Origin: Mayamaea pseudoterrestris
Lineage: Eukaryota; Bacillariophyta; Bacillariophyceae; Sellaphorales; Sellaphoraceae
Direction of reading: 5' to 3'
NCBI GenBank assembly: GCA_027923505.1
Contig: BROI01000008.1
Location: forward strand, 310,001-374,000
DNA: 64,000 nucleotides
Shown here: positions 19,659 through 28,858 of the stretch, in pieces
Layout of the letters: each line of letters starts with the position of its first letter
Numbering within the stretch: position 1 is the stretch's first letter
The notes under the pieces: model-generated
The model's input: the letters and a program-made list of their open reading frames with translations, nothing else
What the model was told of the DNA's origin: nothing
Databases searched by the model: none
Made by a program: the position numbers and the translations under genes

Positions 19659-20516
19659 TCATTCGACTTTCACTTGAAGACGGACGGTAGCCATCCCCCA
19701 ATCCATGTCGAGCTGAACCTCGGCAACAGTTCGAATTCCGTCATTCTCGCTCAAACTCTTACTGACGATACAAAATATTGTTCCTGCTCGACAAGATTCA
19801 CACAAGATGTTGAGAGATTTCATCAGATCATCTTCGAATACAGTGGCATGAATGAAAACGAAGTCGGCTTGCTGAGTCCAATCCGTTTCCACTGTAAAAT
19901 CCGCGCAGTGAAACTGCCACAATTCTTTCGAGGAGACCGATTCGTTGACGCAATGCCATTTCCTGGCATTTTGAAAAGCTTGCTCATGCAAACGCGGAAT
20001 AATCTCTAGTCCAATTGCCTTGTCTAAGGCAAGACACAACGAAGCAGCCAACAAAACCTTGCCATTCCCACTGCCCAAGTCTACAACACAGGGACGCTTG
20101 GGCAAATGCAAGCCGTTCTGCTGCAGCTGGTTTTGCGAAAGCCAGTGAAATATAGAAAAGACTGTTGATGGAGTGATCTCGCCATAGCCAACGCTCTTTT
20201 TCCATGCAAAATCGTTGTAAAGATCTGCGCTCGCGCCAAGGACAGCCGCTGCGTCGTTTCTGACAGGGTGATTGTCATGTATCATTGAAGCTTTATACCG
20301 AGATGTATCTTTAACATTCTCATGCAGAAAACCGAGAGAGGATGATGCACTTGTGCAGCAGATCCGACAGTCTACCGCTGTCAATGCATGCCAAGCGATC
20401 GTTTGCCAGACAATTTCATGAGCATCGACAAACACAAGCTCCGGGACGAGCAACGGAAAGGCCAAGGACCACGTAATTTGCCACTGCAAGGTATAAAGAC
20501 AGCAAGGAGTTGGCAT
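19659..20516 (-). CDS. Class I SAM-dependent methyltransferase, DOT1-like
   Basis: The product is 285 residues, ATG at 20516. The first ~45 residues are hydrophobic and aromatic (ITWSLAFPLLVPELVFVD), possibly a signal or membrane segment. The catalytic part begins with GYGEITPSTVFSI, which matches the substrate/SAM loop of DOT1 H3K79 methyltransferases (YGE...). Motif I is VVDLGSGNGKVLLAASL, with AIGLEIIPRLHEQA as the acidic SAM-ribose loop. FVFIHATVFEDDLM takes the place of the DOT1 F-x-N-N-xxF block. DOT1 enzymes normally carry Asn-Asn there, while this protein has His-Ala-Thr. The substrate may therefore differ, and a non-histone target is possible. Divergent from the phospholipase D-family gene. 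Confidence 0.65.
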   Translation of the reverse strand: MPTPCCLYTLQWQITWSLAFPLLVPELVFVDAHEIVWQTIAWHALTAVDCRICCTSASSSLGFLHENVKDTSRYKASMIHDNHPVRNDAAAVLGASADLYNDFAWKKSVGYGEITPSTVFSIFHWLSQNQLQQNGLHLPKRPCVVDLGSGNGKVLLAASLCLALDKAIGLEIIPRLHEQAFQNARKWHCVNESVSSKELWQFHCADFTVETDWTQQADFVFIHATVFEDDLMKSLNILCESCRAGTIFCIVSKSLSENDGIRTVAEVQLDMDWGMATVRLQVKVE

Positions 20517-20771
20517 TGCCAGTCAACATATTGTAAGCGTCGTTGGTTGTTGGTCGGCTATTCGCTTGTGAATGTGATGGATGGGAACGGGCGCTGCGGC
20601 GCGGTCACGCAAAAGAAAAGATGTCGCAGTGTTACTTTCACCCGGGACTCACATTCGAATTGCGCAGCGACGATTTTCTTTTCGTTGCATCAGCTTGCAG
20701 AGGTGACGAAGATTCGTCGTCATTGCATCTAAAACTGCGTCTAGTAAAATCAAGCAGTCACACATACTCCA

Positions 20772-22499
20772 ATGTACAATGTTTGTTGTGGATGCAGCAC
20801 TGATGATATTGCAAGCAGTGGTGACGAGTGCGAGGATCGAAGCGCGAACAGACTTTCGCACATTGGCACAGCGGCATACGAAACACTTAGAAAACACCAC
20901 AACCGGCACCACCATCAGCTTTGGAACGTAACCATGGGAGAATTCATGTCATTGGATCAAACTCCAAGAAATGGATGGGAGTTTACTAAGGATCCGGAAG
21001 CTGGACACGACGACTGGTTTCCAACGAAAATGGCCGATCTTTTGAAAAGAACGGAATATTGGGCGGATGTGATGAGTCTTGGACCACCAGATGGATTGTT
21101 CATGACCAAATTTAATGACGCACTGAAAGTCGTTGCTGCTAAAGAGCTAAATAGGACTATTGTCGTCCGCATGATGTTTGCCAACATTATCGGCATGCCA
21201 GTCAACTGCAACAAGGTCATCAAGCGACTCACGCAAGGCGTACCCAAGGATGGTTGTTTACAACTATGGGTTGGGGCTTGGCGACGAGGTGTCTCGTGGA
21301 ACCACGCAAAAATTATCGCAGTCGATGGACTATACTTGCATACGGGCGGCCACAATATGTGGGACCAACACTATCTGCAAAAAAATCCAGTACATGATTT
21401 ATCACTCGAGCTACAGGGCCGAGTCGCTCACGACGGACACTTGTTTGCGAATGAGCAGTGGAAATTTATTGAAGTGATACAAAGTACAAGATGCGGTCAA
21501 TGTGTCGACAAATTACCTGACTACTTGCCCATTTTGGCTCGCACGCGAGTCACTGTCAGCGAGTTTCCACGCAATGTTGCAGACGAGTTCCCGCCGCCTT
21601 ATAGCAAGGCCGTTGGCATTCCTACTCGACCACCTTTAAACAATGCAGTGCCAATCATTACCCTTGGCCGTTACGGCACTTTGATATCGCGATCGAGGCC
21701 GAGCGACGATGCATTCTATGCCATGTTCGAGTCGGCCCAAAGCTCCATTCGATTGGCCATTCAAGATCTTGGCCCCGTATGTATTCCTAACACAAAGCTA
21801 CCACTAATCGGATGCGTATGGCCAAAGAAAACTCTGACCTTGCTTGGAATGGCCATGTACGAACGAGACGTGGACGTGTATATTGCGCTGAGTAATCCAG
21901 GTTCCATTCCCGGAGGTTTAAAAGTGTTTGAAGCTTGCTATGGAAATGGCTGGTCCTGTGTCGACGTGGCTGCTGAAATTGTTAAATCAATTCACAAGTT
22001 GCATCCCGAAGCTAAACTAGACGACCTTCGCCGAGTTGTTGCCCATCGTCTTCGCATTAGCTTTGTACGACAAAAGCGGGGTGTGCGGCCCACTTTTTAT
22101 GATAATGGCGGAACAATTGGGATGCATGCCAAGCACTTTATCATTGACGATGTCTGCTCATATATTGGTTCTCAAAATTTATATATATGTGATTTGGCAG
22201 AATGGGGAGTTATAATCGACGACGAAGAAGTCACTCTGAGAATTATGCGAGAGTATTGGGAGCCTCTCTGGCGTGCGTCATACTCGCCGACCGATTGCGC
22301 TGTGCAAGCAGTGATGAAGGGCCTGGATGTTAATCGCGATGGAAGTGACAAGGCGTCATTAGACCAACGAAGACATTGGATGGAACAAACAAAATTGCAG
22401 CATACGCTGAAACCCGATCGCAGATTGGCGATGGCTCAAATAAGTGTCATGCCAAGCCAGGCTGACATTGAAGCATACTACGACGAGGACGAAGCATAA
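20772..22499 (+). CDS. Phospholipase D superfamily protein with two HKD motifs
   Basis: The frame from ATG 20772 codes 575 residues. Two HxKxxxxD motifs are intact: WNHAKIIAVDG with LHTGGHNMWD after it, and GMHAKHFIIDD followed by YIGSQNLYICDLAEWG. Each is followed by the expected GG/GS. Two such motifs form one active site that hydrolyses or transfers phosphodiester bonds (phospholipids or nucleic acid). No C2, PX or PH domain is visible. The tail from about residue 500 is polar. An upstream ATG frame (20621..20743, begins MSQCYFHPGLTFEL) has protein-like composition. It could be a first exon joined by an intron starting GTAAAA at 20744, with acceptor near 20828. The start is therefore the least certain part. 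Confidence 0.82.
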   Translation: MYNVCCGCSTDDIASSGDECEDRSANRLSHIGTAAYETLRKHHNRHHHQLWNVTMGEFMSLDQTPRNGWEFTKDPEAGHDDWFPTKMADLLKRTEYWADVMSLGPPDGLFMTKFNDALKVVAAKELNRTIVVRMMFANIIGMPVNCNKVIKRLTQGVPKDGCLQLWVGAWRRGVSWNHAKIIAVDGLYLHTGGHNMWDQHYLQKNPVHDLSLELQGRVAHDGHLFANEQWKFIEVIQSTRCGQCVDKLPDYLPILARTRVTVSEFPRNVADEFPPPYSKAVGIPTRPPLNNAVPIITLGRYGTLISRSRPSDDAFYAMFESAQSSIRLAIQDLGPVCIPNTKLPLIGCVWPKKTLTLLGMAMYERDVDVYIALSNPGSIPGGLKVFEACYGNGWSCVDVAAEIVKSIHKLHPEAKLDDLRRVVAHRLRISFVRQKRGVRPTFYDNGGTIGMHAKHFIIDDVCSYIGSQNLYICDLAEWGVIIDDEEVTLRIMREYWEPLWRASYSPTDCAVQAVMKGLDVNRDGSDKASLDQRRHWMEQTKLQHTLKPDRRLAMAQISVMPSQADIEAYYDEDEA

Positions 22500-22567
22500 G
22501 CTTTTTACTATACATTCTTCTATATTGTTTGTCTGCACAAGTTGCACATCTTACAAGTCTACACAAA

Positions 22568-23449
22568 TCACTTGCGCTTCTGCGAGCGAAGGTATCGCTG
22601 CCACACTTCATAATATGCCATTCCAAACAAGAGTCCACCCAGATGAGACGAATGTGCGATCGGACTTCTTTTTTGAATCATTACCCCAAACGCGCTCGAG
22701 CCCAATAGATACATTAATAGACGCTGCGCTTCCAAATGTACAGGAATCAAGCCGGCAATCACCGTCGTTAAACGCTTCTTAGGCAGCATCCTCGCGTAGA
22801 CCGCTACAACTGCAAGCGTCACGTCAGATAATCCCAAAGATCCAACATGTTTTCGATCCAGCAGTAAAAACGCCATCGATCCTGCCATGGCAGCTCCTAG
22901 CAGCAGTGGCCAGATAGCTGTTCTCAGCATTTGCTTCACAGGCGAACCGAAGGTCAACAAGACGAGAATGTTTCCGATTAGGTGAAAGAATCCTTCATGC
23001 GACACTGACGCCAGCATTAGGCAAGGTATCCGTTTGTTTGCTAAATTAGAGTGACTTAATACAAAGTAGTTCCGCAAAATGAAATGCATGAATGGCAATT
23101 GCCAAGCAATGAACACTGCAACGCCGCTGAGTGTTGTGTAAAATAGCGACGGACTGACATCTTGTAGACGTCTCATTGCCTGAAACAATTGCGCCAAGGT
23201 AGCACTTGCTGGTCTATGGGAGACTTTACTAAATTGAAAAGGTGCCAATCGCGAGTTACTCGTGGTTTCAATAGTTGCGAATTCGTTGACATTGTTCTTG
23301 GCACGAGCGTCGGAATGGTGAGGAACATAATTTGGATTCAGCTCGTAATGAGAGCCTCCAGCACCGCCTCTAACAAGGATACGGTTTCTACTTGCAGTTG
23401 CTGCGAGAGAGCAGCTATAATATTGCGTTAGAATCAGTAGTAATCTCAT
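22568..23449 (-). CDS. Rhomboid-family intramembrane serine protease
   Basis: The product is 293 residues, ATG at 23449. The N-terminus (MRLLLILTQYYSCSLAATAS) is signal-like and is followed by a basic, Ser-rich stretch. It may be organelle-targeted. The rhomboid core has a first span after a soluble linker, then HEGFFHLIGNILVLLTFG (His/Asn oxyanion region), SLGLSDVTLAVVAVYA with the nucleophile Ser in GLS, and SSHLGGLLFGMAYY with the catalytic His. The usual GxSG is GLSD here, so the second Gly is Asp, which is uncommon but keeps the Ser. The arrangement resembles PARL/secretory rhomboids. It is divergent from EMC8 with 144 bp between start codons. Confidence 0.85.
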   Translation of the reverse strand: MRLLLILTQYYSCSLAATASRNRILVRGGAGGSHYELNPNYVPHHSDARAKNNVNEFATIETTSNSRLAPFQFSKVSHRPASATLAQLFQAMRRLQDVSPSLFYTTLSGVAVFIAWQLPFMHFILRNYFVLSHSNLANKRIPCLMLASVSHEGFFHLIGNILVLLTFGSPVKQMLRTAIWPLLLGAAMAGSMAFLLLDRKHVGSLGLSDVTLAVVAVYARMLPKKRLTTVIAGLIPVHLEAQRLLMYLLGSSAFGVMIQKRSPIAHSSHLGGLLFGMAYYEVWQRYLRSQKRK

Positions 23450-23593
23450 GGTAAAGCTCTTGTGTGGTTGCGTCGAGATTCAAAAAAAAAGGACGGTTTG
23501 TTTGTTCTTGTCACGATGCGACACGGATCACGAAGCGACATTTTAGCAACCTCCAAAATTGCGGCGCACATCGTCACATCCTCTTGCAACACC

Positions 23594-24184
23594 ATGGCTT
23601 CTACAGTTGTGGCTCCTTCCGCATTTTGCGCGATTGCGCTGCACGCAGTTCGTCACAAACACTCATCAGTCAATGGATTGCTGATTGGATCCCGGGTGGA
23701 CTCTGCAACTCGCATCGAACAGGCTATTCCCATCTGTCACAGCTGTCCTACCTTGCCGCTCGTGGAAGCGGCGATCGGTGTCTTGGCGGAGCAGACCATA
23801 GTAGGATGGTACACTGGTTCTCCACAGATGGATGACATAACGCCCTCAGCTAGTGCCCTGAGAATGGTAGAAAGTTTGGAAACAAGCAACATTATAGATC
23901 CAGTGCTTTTGATTGTGCAGAATCGTGGTCTCGCTGCCTGCGTGAACGGAACAGCTTCACCAGCATCGGAGCTTTTGCAGGCAATTGGGAAGGACAATAC
24001 AATGCAATGGACGAAACATTTGTCACTGAATATAGAGGACTTGAACAAGGCCACAAAAGCGACGCTTGAAGCGCTGCAGCAAAAGTACCGACTCGACGAC
24101 TTTGAAGATCACTTGGAAGGGCCTGCCACGGCCCCTTTTCCGGACAAGGAGCTTGCCAAGCTTGTCTCTAAAATGAGAGGCTAA
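23594..24184 (+). CDS. ER membrane protein complex subunit 8/9 (EMC8/9)
   Basis: The product is 196 residues, starting at ACCATGG (23594) with MASTVVAPSAFCAIALHAVRH. The motifs HKHSSVNGLLIGS, CHSCPTLPLVEAAIGVL and TIVGWYTGSPQMDD are those of the UPF0172/EMC8 family. This is an MPN-fold protein without the JAMM zinc residues. EMC8/9 is a cytosolic cap subunit of the EMC insertase, which places tail-anchored and multi-span proteins into the ER membrane. Length agrees with the usual 200-210. The frame extends upstream of 23594, but those residues are not conserved-looking. Convergent with the transmembrane RRM gene (112 bp). Confidence 0.88.
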   Translation: MASTVVAPSAFCAIALHAVRHKHSSVNGLLIGSRVDSATRIEQAIPICHSCPTLPLVEAAIGVLAEQTIVGWYTGSPQMDDITPSASALRMVESLETSNIIDPVLLIVQNRGLAACVNGTASPASELLQAIGKDNTMQWTKHLSLNIEDLNKATKATLEALQQKYRLDDFEDHLEGPATAPFPDKELAKLVSKMRG

Positions 24185-24296
24185 CAATGTAGTAGGTGAT
24201 ATATTTGAACTACGCGTGAATAGTTATGGATATATCTTTTATAAGTTTGTGTAGTTAAAATCACTGCCACGAAGAGGAGCCCGCAACTTCGAATGT

Positions 24297-26087
24297 TCAA
24301 GCTCTACTTAGCACTTCGCCACTCGGCATGAGGACCTTCATTTGTATTGCAACGTCTTCAATTACAATTTCCGCATTGCGATAGCGACGCATTGCTCGCT
24401 CGACAGACTTTGGATGCCGGAATCGAACAATACCAAAGCCTCTCTTGCCCGATGCAACAGCCGCTTTTTCAATGTCCCCGAACTCGCTCAGAGCATTAAT
24501 AATTTCGCTAGCTTCAACTGCTTTACGCATTCCCGATATAATGACAGTCGTCATGGGCAGATCATTGGCCACCTGTAAGCCAAGCAACGCTGCCGACTCG
24601 TGAATAGTTCGCGATGCATCTTCAGCTTCAATGACACCGTATCTAACACTTGCCACCATTTTGTTTAACATGTCCTGCATAAAGCCCCGCCGCCGATCCA
24701 CTGGCGCCGAATCATTGCGCTTCAACCAGTCGCTTACTTCCACCAAAGCACTCGCTTCGACTTCGGCTCCTGTTGGAGTGCCTTGGCAACCCCACATGAG
24801 GTCGCTAGTGTCCATGTCAGCATCTTCGTCACCCATCAATACCTTTGTTACAGCTGCGCTCATGATACCTTCAAAACCCGACAGGTTGCCCTCAACGTTC
24901 GCTCTCAACTCTTCAAGATTTTGATCCTTATATTGATCAAACTCATCCTGCAAATTCTTGGCTTCGTCGTCTGAAAACTTGTCCGACCCGATACTGTCAC
25001 TGGATTCACCATCGGAGACAAGAGAAACATTGTCGCGCGATGATATCATGGAACCATTGCGCCCGTACACTGCCATACCTGGGATAGAGGCCACAGATGA
25101 AGGATTATGCTTGCCCATGTGGTTCACATTATTGTCACCGCCGCCATTTTGGTTGTTGGCCGTATACCGACTTCGCCTTCTCTTAGTACGTGCCAAGTGT
25201 TGCATCCGTCGCTTTCGCGTGATAAAGACAATGCCGATGAGCACCGCCATGCCAGCCAAGACGGTGATTGGCACAATTATAGGAAGAGTCACACGAGTTG
25301 AGGCCTCCATTTCGGCCGGGTCAAAGGGACCGGGAGTCGGAGGAAATGTGAGAGTAGTAGGTGCAGTGGTAGGATTGGTAGGAGGTGCAGTAGTGGGATA
25401 GGGAGTTATGGTAGGAGAGGTTATAGAGGGCGGTGTTGTGGCTGTTGGCCCAGTCGTTTCGACTTGCACAAACTGGGTTTCCATAGTGTCCGTAATATCA
25501 AGTCCGATAGCTTGCAAGTCGCTCGTGACCAAATCAAGGTTCTCATTGACGTAGGCAATGAACAAGCTGGTATATCCAGTTACATTAACAGTGGGAGATG
25601 CGTAGTCCATGGAGTAGTCAATGATACACTCAAAGACTGAACTAGACGAATTGGTCTCTGTATATGCGAATCTTTGTCCGAGGAAGACACAGTCCGTGCT
25701 GACACGATCCGTCTCATTGGTAGGGGCAAAATCTTGAGTGTAACTTTCAAATAGCTCTTCAAATGCAGCCTTATCTTCGTCTGAAAAGAAGGTGTTGTTT
25801 CGTACCTCAAAAGATTCACTATATCGCTGCTGATCAAAACTAAACGGAGTTGGAGAAGGAGTAGGCACCAGTGTAGTCTGCATTTCAGTTGGATAAGGCG
25901 TAAGTGTTGGTCCAGATGTTGTTGGTGAAGTAGGAACGACATTGGTCGGTAATGGCGTGGGGGTATCAGAGCTGCTGGGCGTGTCTGCCGCTTGCAGCGA
26001 TCGAACTGACTGCTTTCGGGAAAGATGTTGCGTTCGTAGGGTTGATACCATTGCATGCTGCAGGATAAAAAGCAATAATGGTAGCAT
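24297..26087 (-). CDS. Type I membrane protein with Pro/Thr-rich ectodomain and cytosolic RRM domain
   Basis: The product is 596 residues if started at the ATG giving MLPLLLFILQHAMVSTL (26087), a good signal peptide. The frame stays open a further 100 codons upstream. Next is a Pro/Thr/Ser mucin-like stretch (about 33-85). A Cys-containing, SEA-like domain (about 85-215) follows, and then a second Pro/Thr stretch. One membrane span, LPIIVPITVLAGMAVLIGIVF, lies near residue 265-290 with a basic stop-transfer. The inner part is acidic and ends in a canonical RRM at about 511-588: RNP2 is VIISGM and RNP1 is RGFGIVRF. No RNA-binding protein of this topology is known to me by name. SEA-like is inference; signal, span and RRM are direct. 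Confidence 0.7.
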   Translation of the reverse strand: MLPLLLFILQHAMVSTLRTQHLSRKQSVRSLQAADTPSSSDTPTPLPTNVVPTSPTTSGPTLTPYPTEMQTTLVPTPSPTPFSFDQQRYSESFEVRNNTFFSDEDKAAFEELFESYTQDFAPTNETDRVSTDCVFLGQRFAYTETNSSSSVFECIIDYSMDYASPTVNVTGYTSLFIAYVNENLDLVTSDLQAIGLDITDTMETQFVQVETTGPTATTPPSITSPTITPYPTTAPPTNPTTAPTTLTFPPTPGPFDPAEMEASTRVTLPIIVPITVLAGMAVLIGIVFITRKRRMQHLARTKRRRSRYTANNQNGGGDNNVNHMGKHNPSSVASIPGMAVYGRNGSMISSRDNVSLVSDGESSDSIGSDKFSDDEAKNLQDEFDQYKDQNLEELRANVEGNLSGFEGIMSAAVTKVLMGDEDADMDTSDLMWGCQGTPTGAEVEASALVEVSDWLKRNDSAPVDRRRGFMQDMLNKMVASVRYGVIEAEDASRTIHESAALLGLQVANDLPMTTVIISGMRKAVEASEIINALSEFGDIEKAAVASGKRGFGIVRFRHPKSVERAMRRYRNAEIVIEDVAIQMKVLMPSGEVLSRA

Positions 26088-26691
26088 TCGACCACAGAAA
26101 CAAGTTTTATAAAGCAATCTAACTCGAAGTTGAGGAGTATAATGGCGCACGCGACGTGGTTTCTCCGTCCGTGGATTCGCAAATAAAGACGCTGCAACAT
26201 GTCTCGGGCGCTTCATATATCCGTTATCTCTTGCAGTCACCATTGAAATAGCAATTGCTTTCAGTTGATAGTTGGTCGATGGGCATGTAAGTAAGGACAG
26301 CGAGTGACGACGATTCGGTGGAGCGGCATTTGAACAAGAGAAACGCACGGCGTGCGGTCCTGCTTGGCGTACAGTCGAGGCTACAGTCAATTTTCCCTGA
26401 CTATTGCTGACGTCATAGCCGGAACGTCGGGGTTCCTTTTTCAGTCACAAGTCGGAGTGGTCACACTGTGACTACTGCAAACAATGAGCTTGATAACTTT
26501 GCTTCCATCTAAATCGGTATATACAATACTACGCACCGGTAGACGGGTGGCTGGGAAGTTGCTACTGCTTGTTAGTTTATCCATTTATTAGTTTGGCGCC
26601 TTATGGATTTATTTTATGACTATCATACTGGTAAAAACGATTCTTTAACACCTCGCTGATTAACTACCATTTAATCGTCAAAATCTAGAAT
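26088..26691. other. Intergenic region upstream of tRNA-Ser
   Basis: This holds the likely promoter of the transmembrane RRM gene (minus strand) and the 5' flank of the tRNA. The first part (to about 26390) is an open continuation of the RRM gene frame without a clear function. No other gene is seen. Confidence 0.45.
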
Positions 26692-26773
26692 GGGCACTTG
26701 ACCGAGTGGTTAAGGTGACTGACTTGAAATCAGTTGGGATTATCCCGCGTATGTTCGAACCATGCAGTGCTCG
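26692..26773 (+). tRNA. tRNA-Ser(UGA)
   Basis: The 82-nt type II cloverleaf folds completely. The acceptor stem GGGCACT pairs with AGTGCTC (one G-U pair), with discriminator G73. The D arm is ACC-GAGTGGTTAA-GGT. The anticodon stem is ACTGA/TCAGT with loop CTTGAAA, giving anticodon TGA (26725-26727). The long variable arm is GGGA-TTA-TCCC. The T arm is GTATG-TTCGAAC-CATGC. There is no intron and CCA is not encoded. A T5 run at about 26788-26792 is a plausible RNA polymerase III terminator. Confidence 0.95.
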
Positions 26774-26863
26774 TTCTTTTGCCGTTCTTTTTCTCTCTCA
26801 TGGTCGACATGCATATAATATTTTTGGAATGATTCCATCGCACAAGATCAACACGCTATACCA

Positions 26864-27403
26864 ATGAAGCATCTGTCAACTTTGCTTCTACCACTTTTTT
26901 CCTGTACCTTGCTTTGCGACTACTTTGCAGACGCTTTTTGTTCGCAAAGAACGCAACATGAGGAAGCGTCTTTATACTTCCACAAACACACTGCACTGGC
27001 CGTCAACTTTGGCTGGTTTTCTGGCGGAGACGGAGAACAAGCCGCCATCGATGAAAAGATTAAGGCAAATGCTAGTCGAGGACTAGGTGGTGTCGCGTCG
27101 ATGATGACCAATATAGAAAACCTGCAAGCATCTCAAAAATATGGCAAACTCACAGCTGGCGTGGTCAACGAACTGTCGTCCATGGCTGTCGAAGGCGTTT
27201 CTCCGGATGGAAAGGTCAAGGTGACCATGAGTGGCCAACAACGGCCCGTTGGTATTTCCATTGATGAAGCTTTCTTTGAGGTTTCGGATGTGTCCGATGT
27301 CAAACAGTCAGTAATGGCGGCCATGGAGGAAGCATATGAAAGGTCTGTTGAACGAATGGATGAAAAGATGAAGTCCTTTTACAAGGAAATTGGTATTCTA
27401 TAG
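26864..27403 (+). CDS. Plastid YbaB/EbfC-family nucleoid protein (copy 1)
   Basis: The product is 179 residues. The N-terminus MKHLSTLLLPLFSCTLLCDY is a signal peptide and ADAFCSQR is an ASAFAP-like plastid motif. The mature part contains the YbaB/EbfC core: helix, then VNELSSMAVEGVSPDGKVKV, TMSGQQRPVGISID and a C-terminal helix of the family type. Bacterial EbfC binds DNA as a homodimer, and cyanobacterial/plastid relatives are nucleoid-associated. No intron. A second family member lies 4 kb away (31118..31621). The stop is 48 bp from the convergent eIF3h stop. Confidence 0.85.
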   Translation: MKHLSTLLLPLFSCTLLCDYFADAFCSQRTQHEEASLYFHKHTALAVNFGWFSGGDGEQAAIDEKIKANASRGLGGVASMMTNIENLQASQKYGKLTAGVVNELSSMAVEGVSPDGKVKVTMSGQQRPVGISIDEAFFEVSDVSDVKQSVMAAMEEAYERSVERMDEKMKSFYKEIGIL

Positions 27404-27451
27404 TTGATTAGTACAAAATTTTTGGCGACATTACGTTGCTCAACAATTTTA

Positions 27452-28642
27452 CTACTTGGTCGCATTATGTAGTCCATTCACCAAGTACAGCTTGTAGATT
27501 CCTTCACCCGTGAACTTGTCCATTCGCTCGCAGTAACTCCGAATCTGGTTAGAAATGAGCAAACTTTCCATGCGCCGAGGCGCATCCGCGCCTGCCCATT
27601 CCTCGCGTCCCAGCGATCGGCCTTTGTTATCCTTGCTCTTGCGGGCCAACTGTCGGGAGAAGTATTGGAACTTGTGTTGCTCCGCCGACAAATCATCTAC
27701 CCATCCACAAAGGAACTCCAAGTGCTTTTCCAAATACGGATTCACCGTCAAGTCGAGTCGATCGAAGGTCGTATCGGCCCTATTATCAAATAGCGAGTCA
27801 CTGTTGTCGTTGCTCTGATCCGTCATTGCTTGCTTGTCAAAGCAACCATCCCGCACGTCCGCCAGCAATGCTCGCGCCAAACCAGGGTTCTTCAAAACGA
27901 CAGGCACCTCCTCAAAGATGGTCTTGGGGTCCATGTACACGTTTGCACCCGATGAGCGAATACGGATACACTCATCCGTGAGTCGAACACACTTGAGCAT
28001 CAAATTTCCGTTGGAAGTCTGCATAGGATCGTACAAAACAACAACCGCATTGGGGCTCAAGTCGGTTTGGTAAGACAATTGATTATCAAGCAAGGAAGAC
28101 GTTGAATAAATGCCCAGATACATGCTTTGGTACCAACCGACACAGTTATTGTCAACATTGACTTCTCGAAGCATGCGCATCATTTCCATCTGAAACTCAT
28201 GTCCTTCTAATCCAGCCGCATCGTCCTCCGAATCTGCCGCCGCAGCCGCAGCCGCAGCAGCAGCCTTGCGGTCGAACCGTGGATCCGGAAAAGGAAACGA
28301 ATGAGTAACTTCGAGAATGCCGCCTTGGACAGCCAAGCCGAGGAGTGAGCCAGTCACCATGTGAGGGAGCGACTCGTGGCAGTGCTTGACAATCTTCAGT
28401 AGAGCCTGTAATTAAAAAGGTGGAGTCGATTGTTTGTTAGTCATGTTATTTACGGTTAGCAAGACCTTGTGAAGGCGTCAGGTGCACGCACGTACCAAGC
28501 CATCCATGTGCACTACGTTTATACGCTCCGTAGATTCGATCACTGCCGCCATGTTCAGTAGTTTGTCTGTATGGCAATCTACGGTAGGCTCGTTTGAAGG
28601 TGATAGTAGAGTTGCGCGAGTGAACCAAGGACCCTCTGCCAT
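27452..28642 (-). CDS. Translation initiation factor eIF3 subunit h
   Basis: Exon 1 is 28496..28642 (49 codons, MAEGPWFTRATLL...INVVHMDGL) and exon 2 is 27452..28405. The 90-nt phase-0 intron has a GTACGT donor and TTACAG acceptor. The 366-residue product reads VVHMDGL-ALLKIVKHCHESLPHM-VTGSLLGL across the junction, the classic eIF3h MPN opening. VTHSFPFPDPRFDR and CVGWYQSMYLG follow. JAMM zinc ligands are absent, as expected for this non-catalytic MPN subunit. A run of ten Ala (GCN repeats, about 28230-28262) interrupts the MPN domain and may vary in length. eIF3h is part of the cytosolic eIF3 complex that recruits mRNA to the 40S subunit. Divergent from LysRS. Confidence 0.92.
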
Positions 28643-28858
28643 GGTGGATTCGTGGCTATCGGTTGCTGCTCCTTACGATATCGTATAAATCACGTTTCAC
28701 GTGGCAAAAACAGCAGTCTAGAACGCTTATGAGTAAGCAGACGAGAAACGCACGACGACCGCAGGTTTTTTCTTTCGCAAGCCAATCACCAACACTCGCT
28801 TTCGGCAACAGGATCAGTACATACTCTACTAAGACAAAAGCTATATTTGCGACCAATC

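Noticed and set aside
23594-24184. EMC8 read as a catalytic JAMM enzyme
   Set aside because: The MPN fold is there but the metal-binding His residues are absent; the motifs are those of EMC8/9.
25580-26200. 206-codon minus-strand frame
   Set aside because: Frame-shifted shadow of the transmembrane RRM gene, Leu/His-rich, no motif.
27900-28360. eIF3h MPN domain as a JAMM protease (CSN5-like)
   Set aside because: No HxH...SxxD metal motif, and the flanking sequence matches eIF3h.
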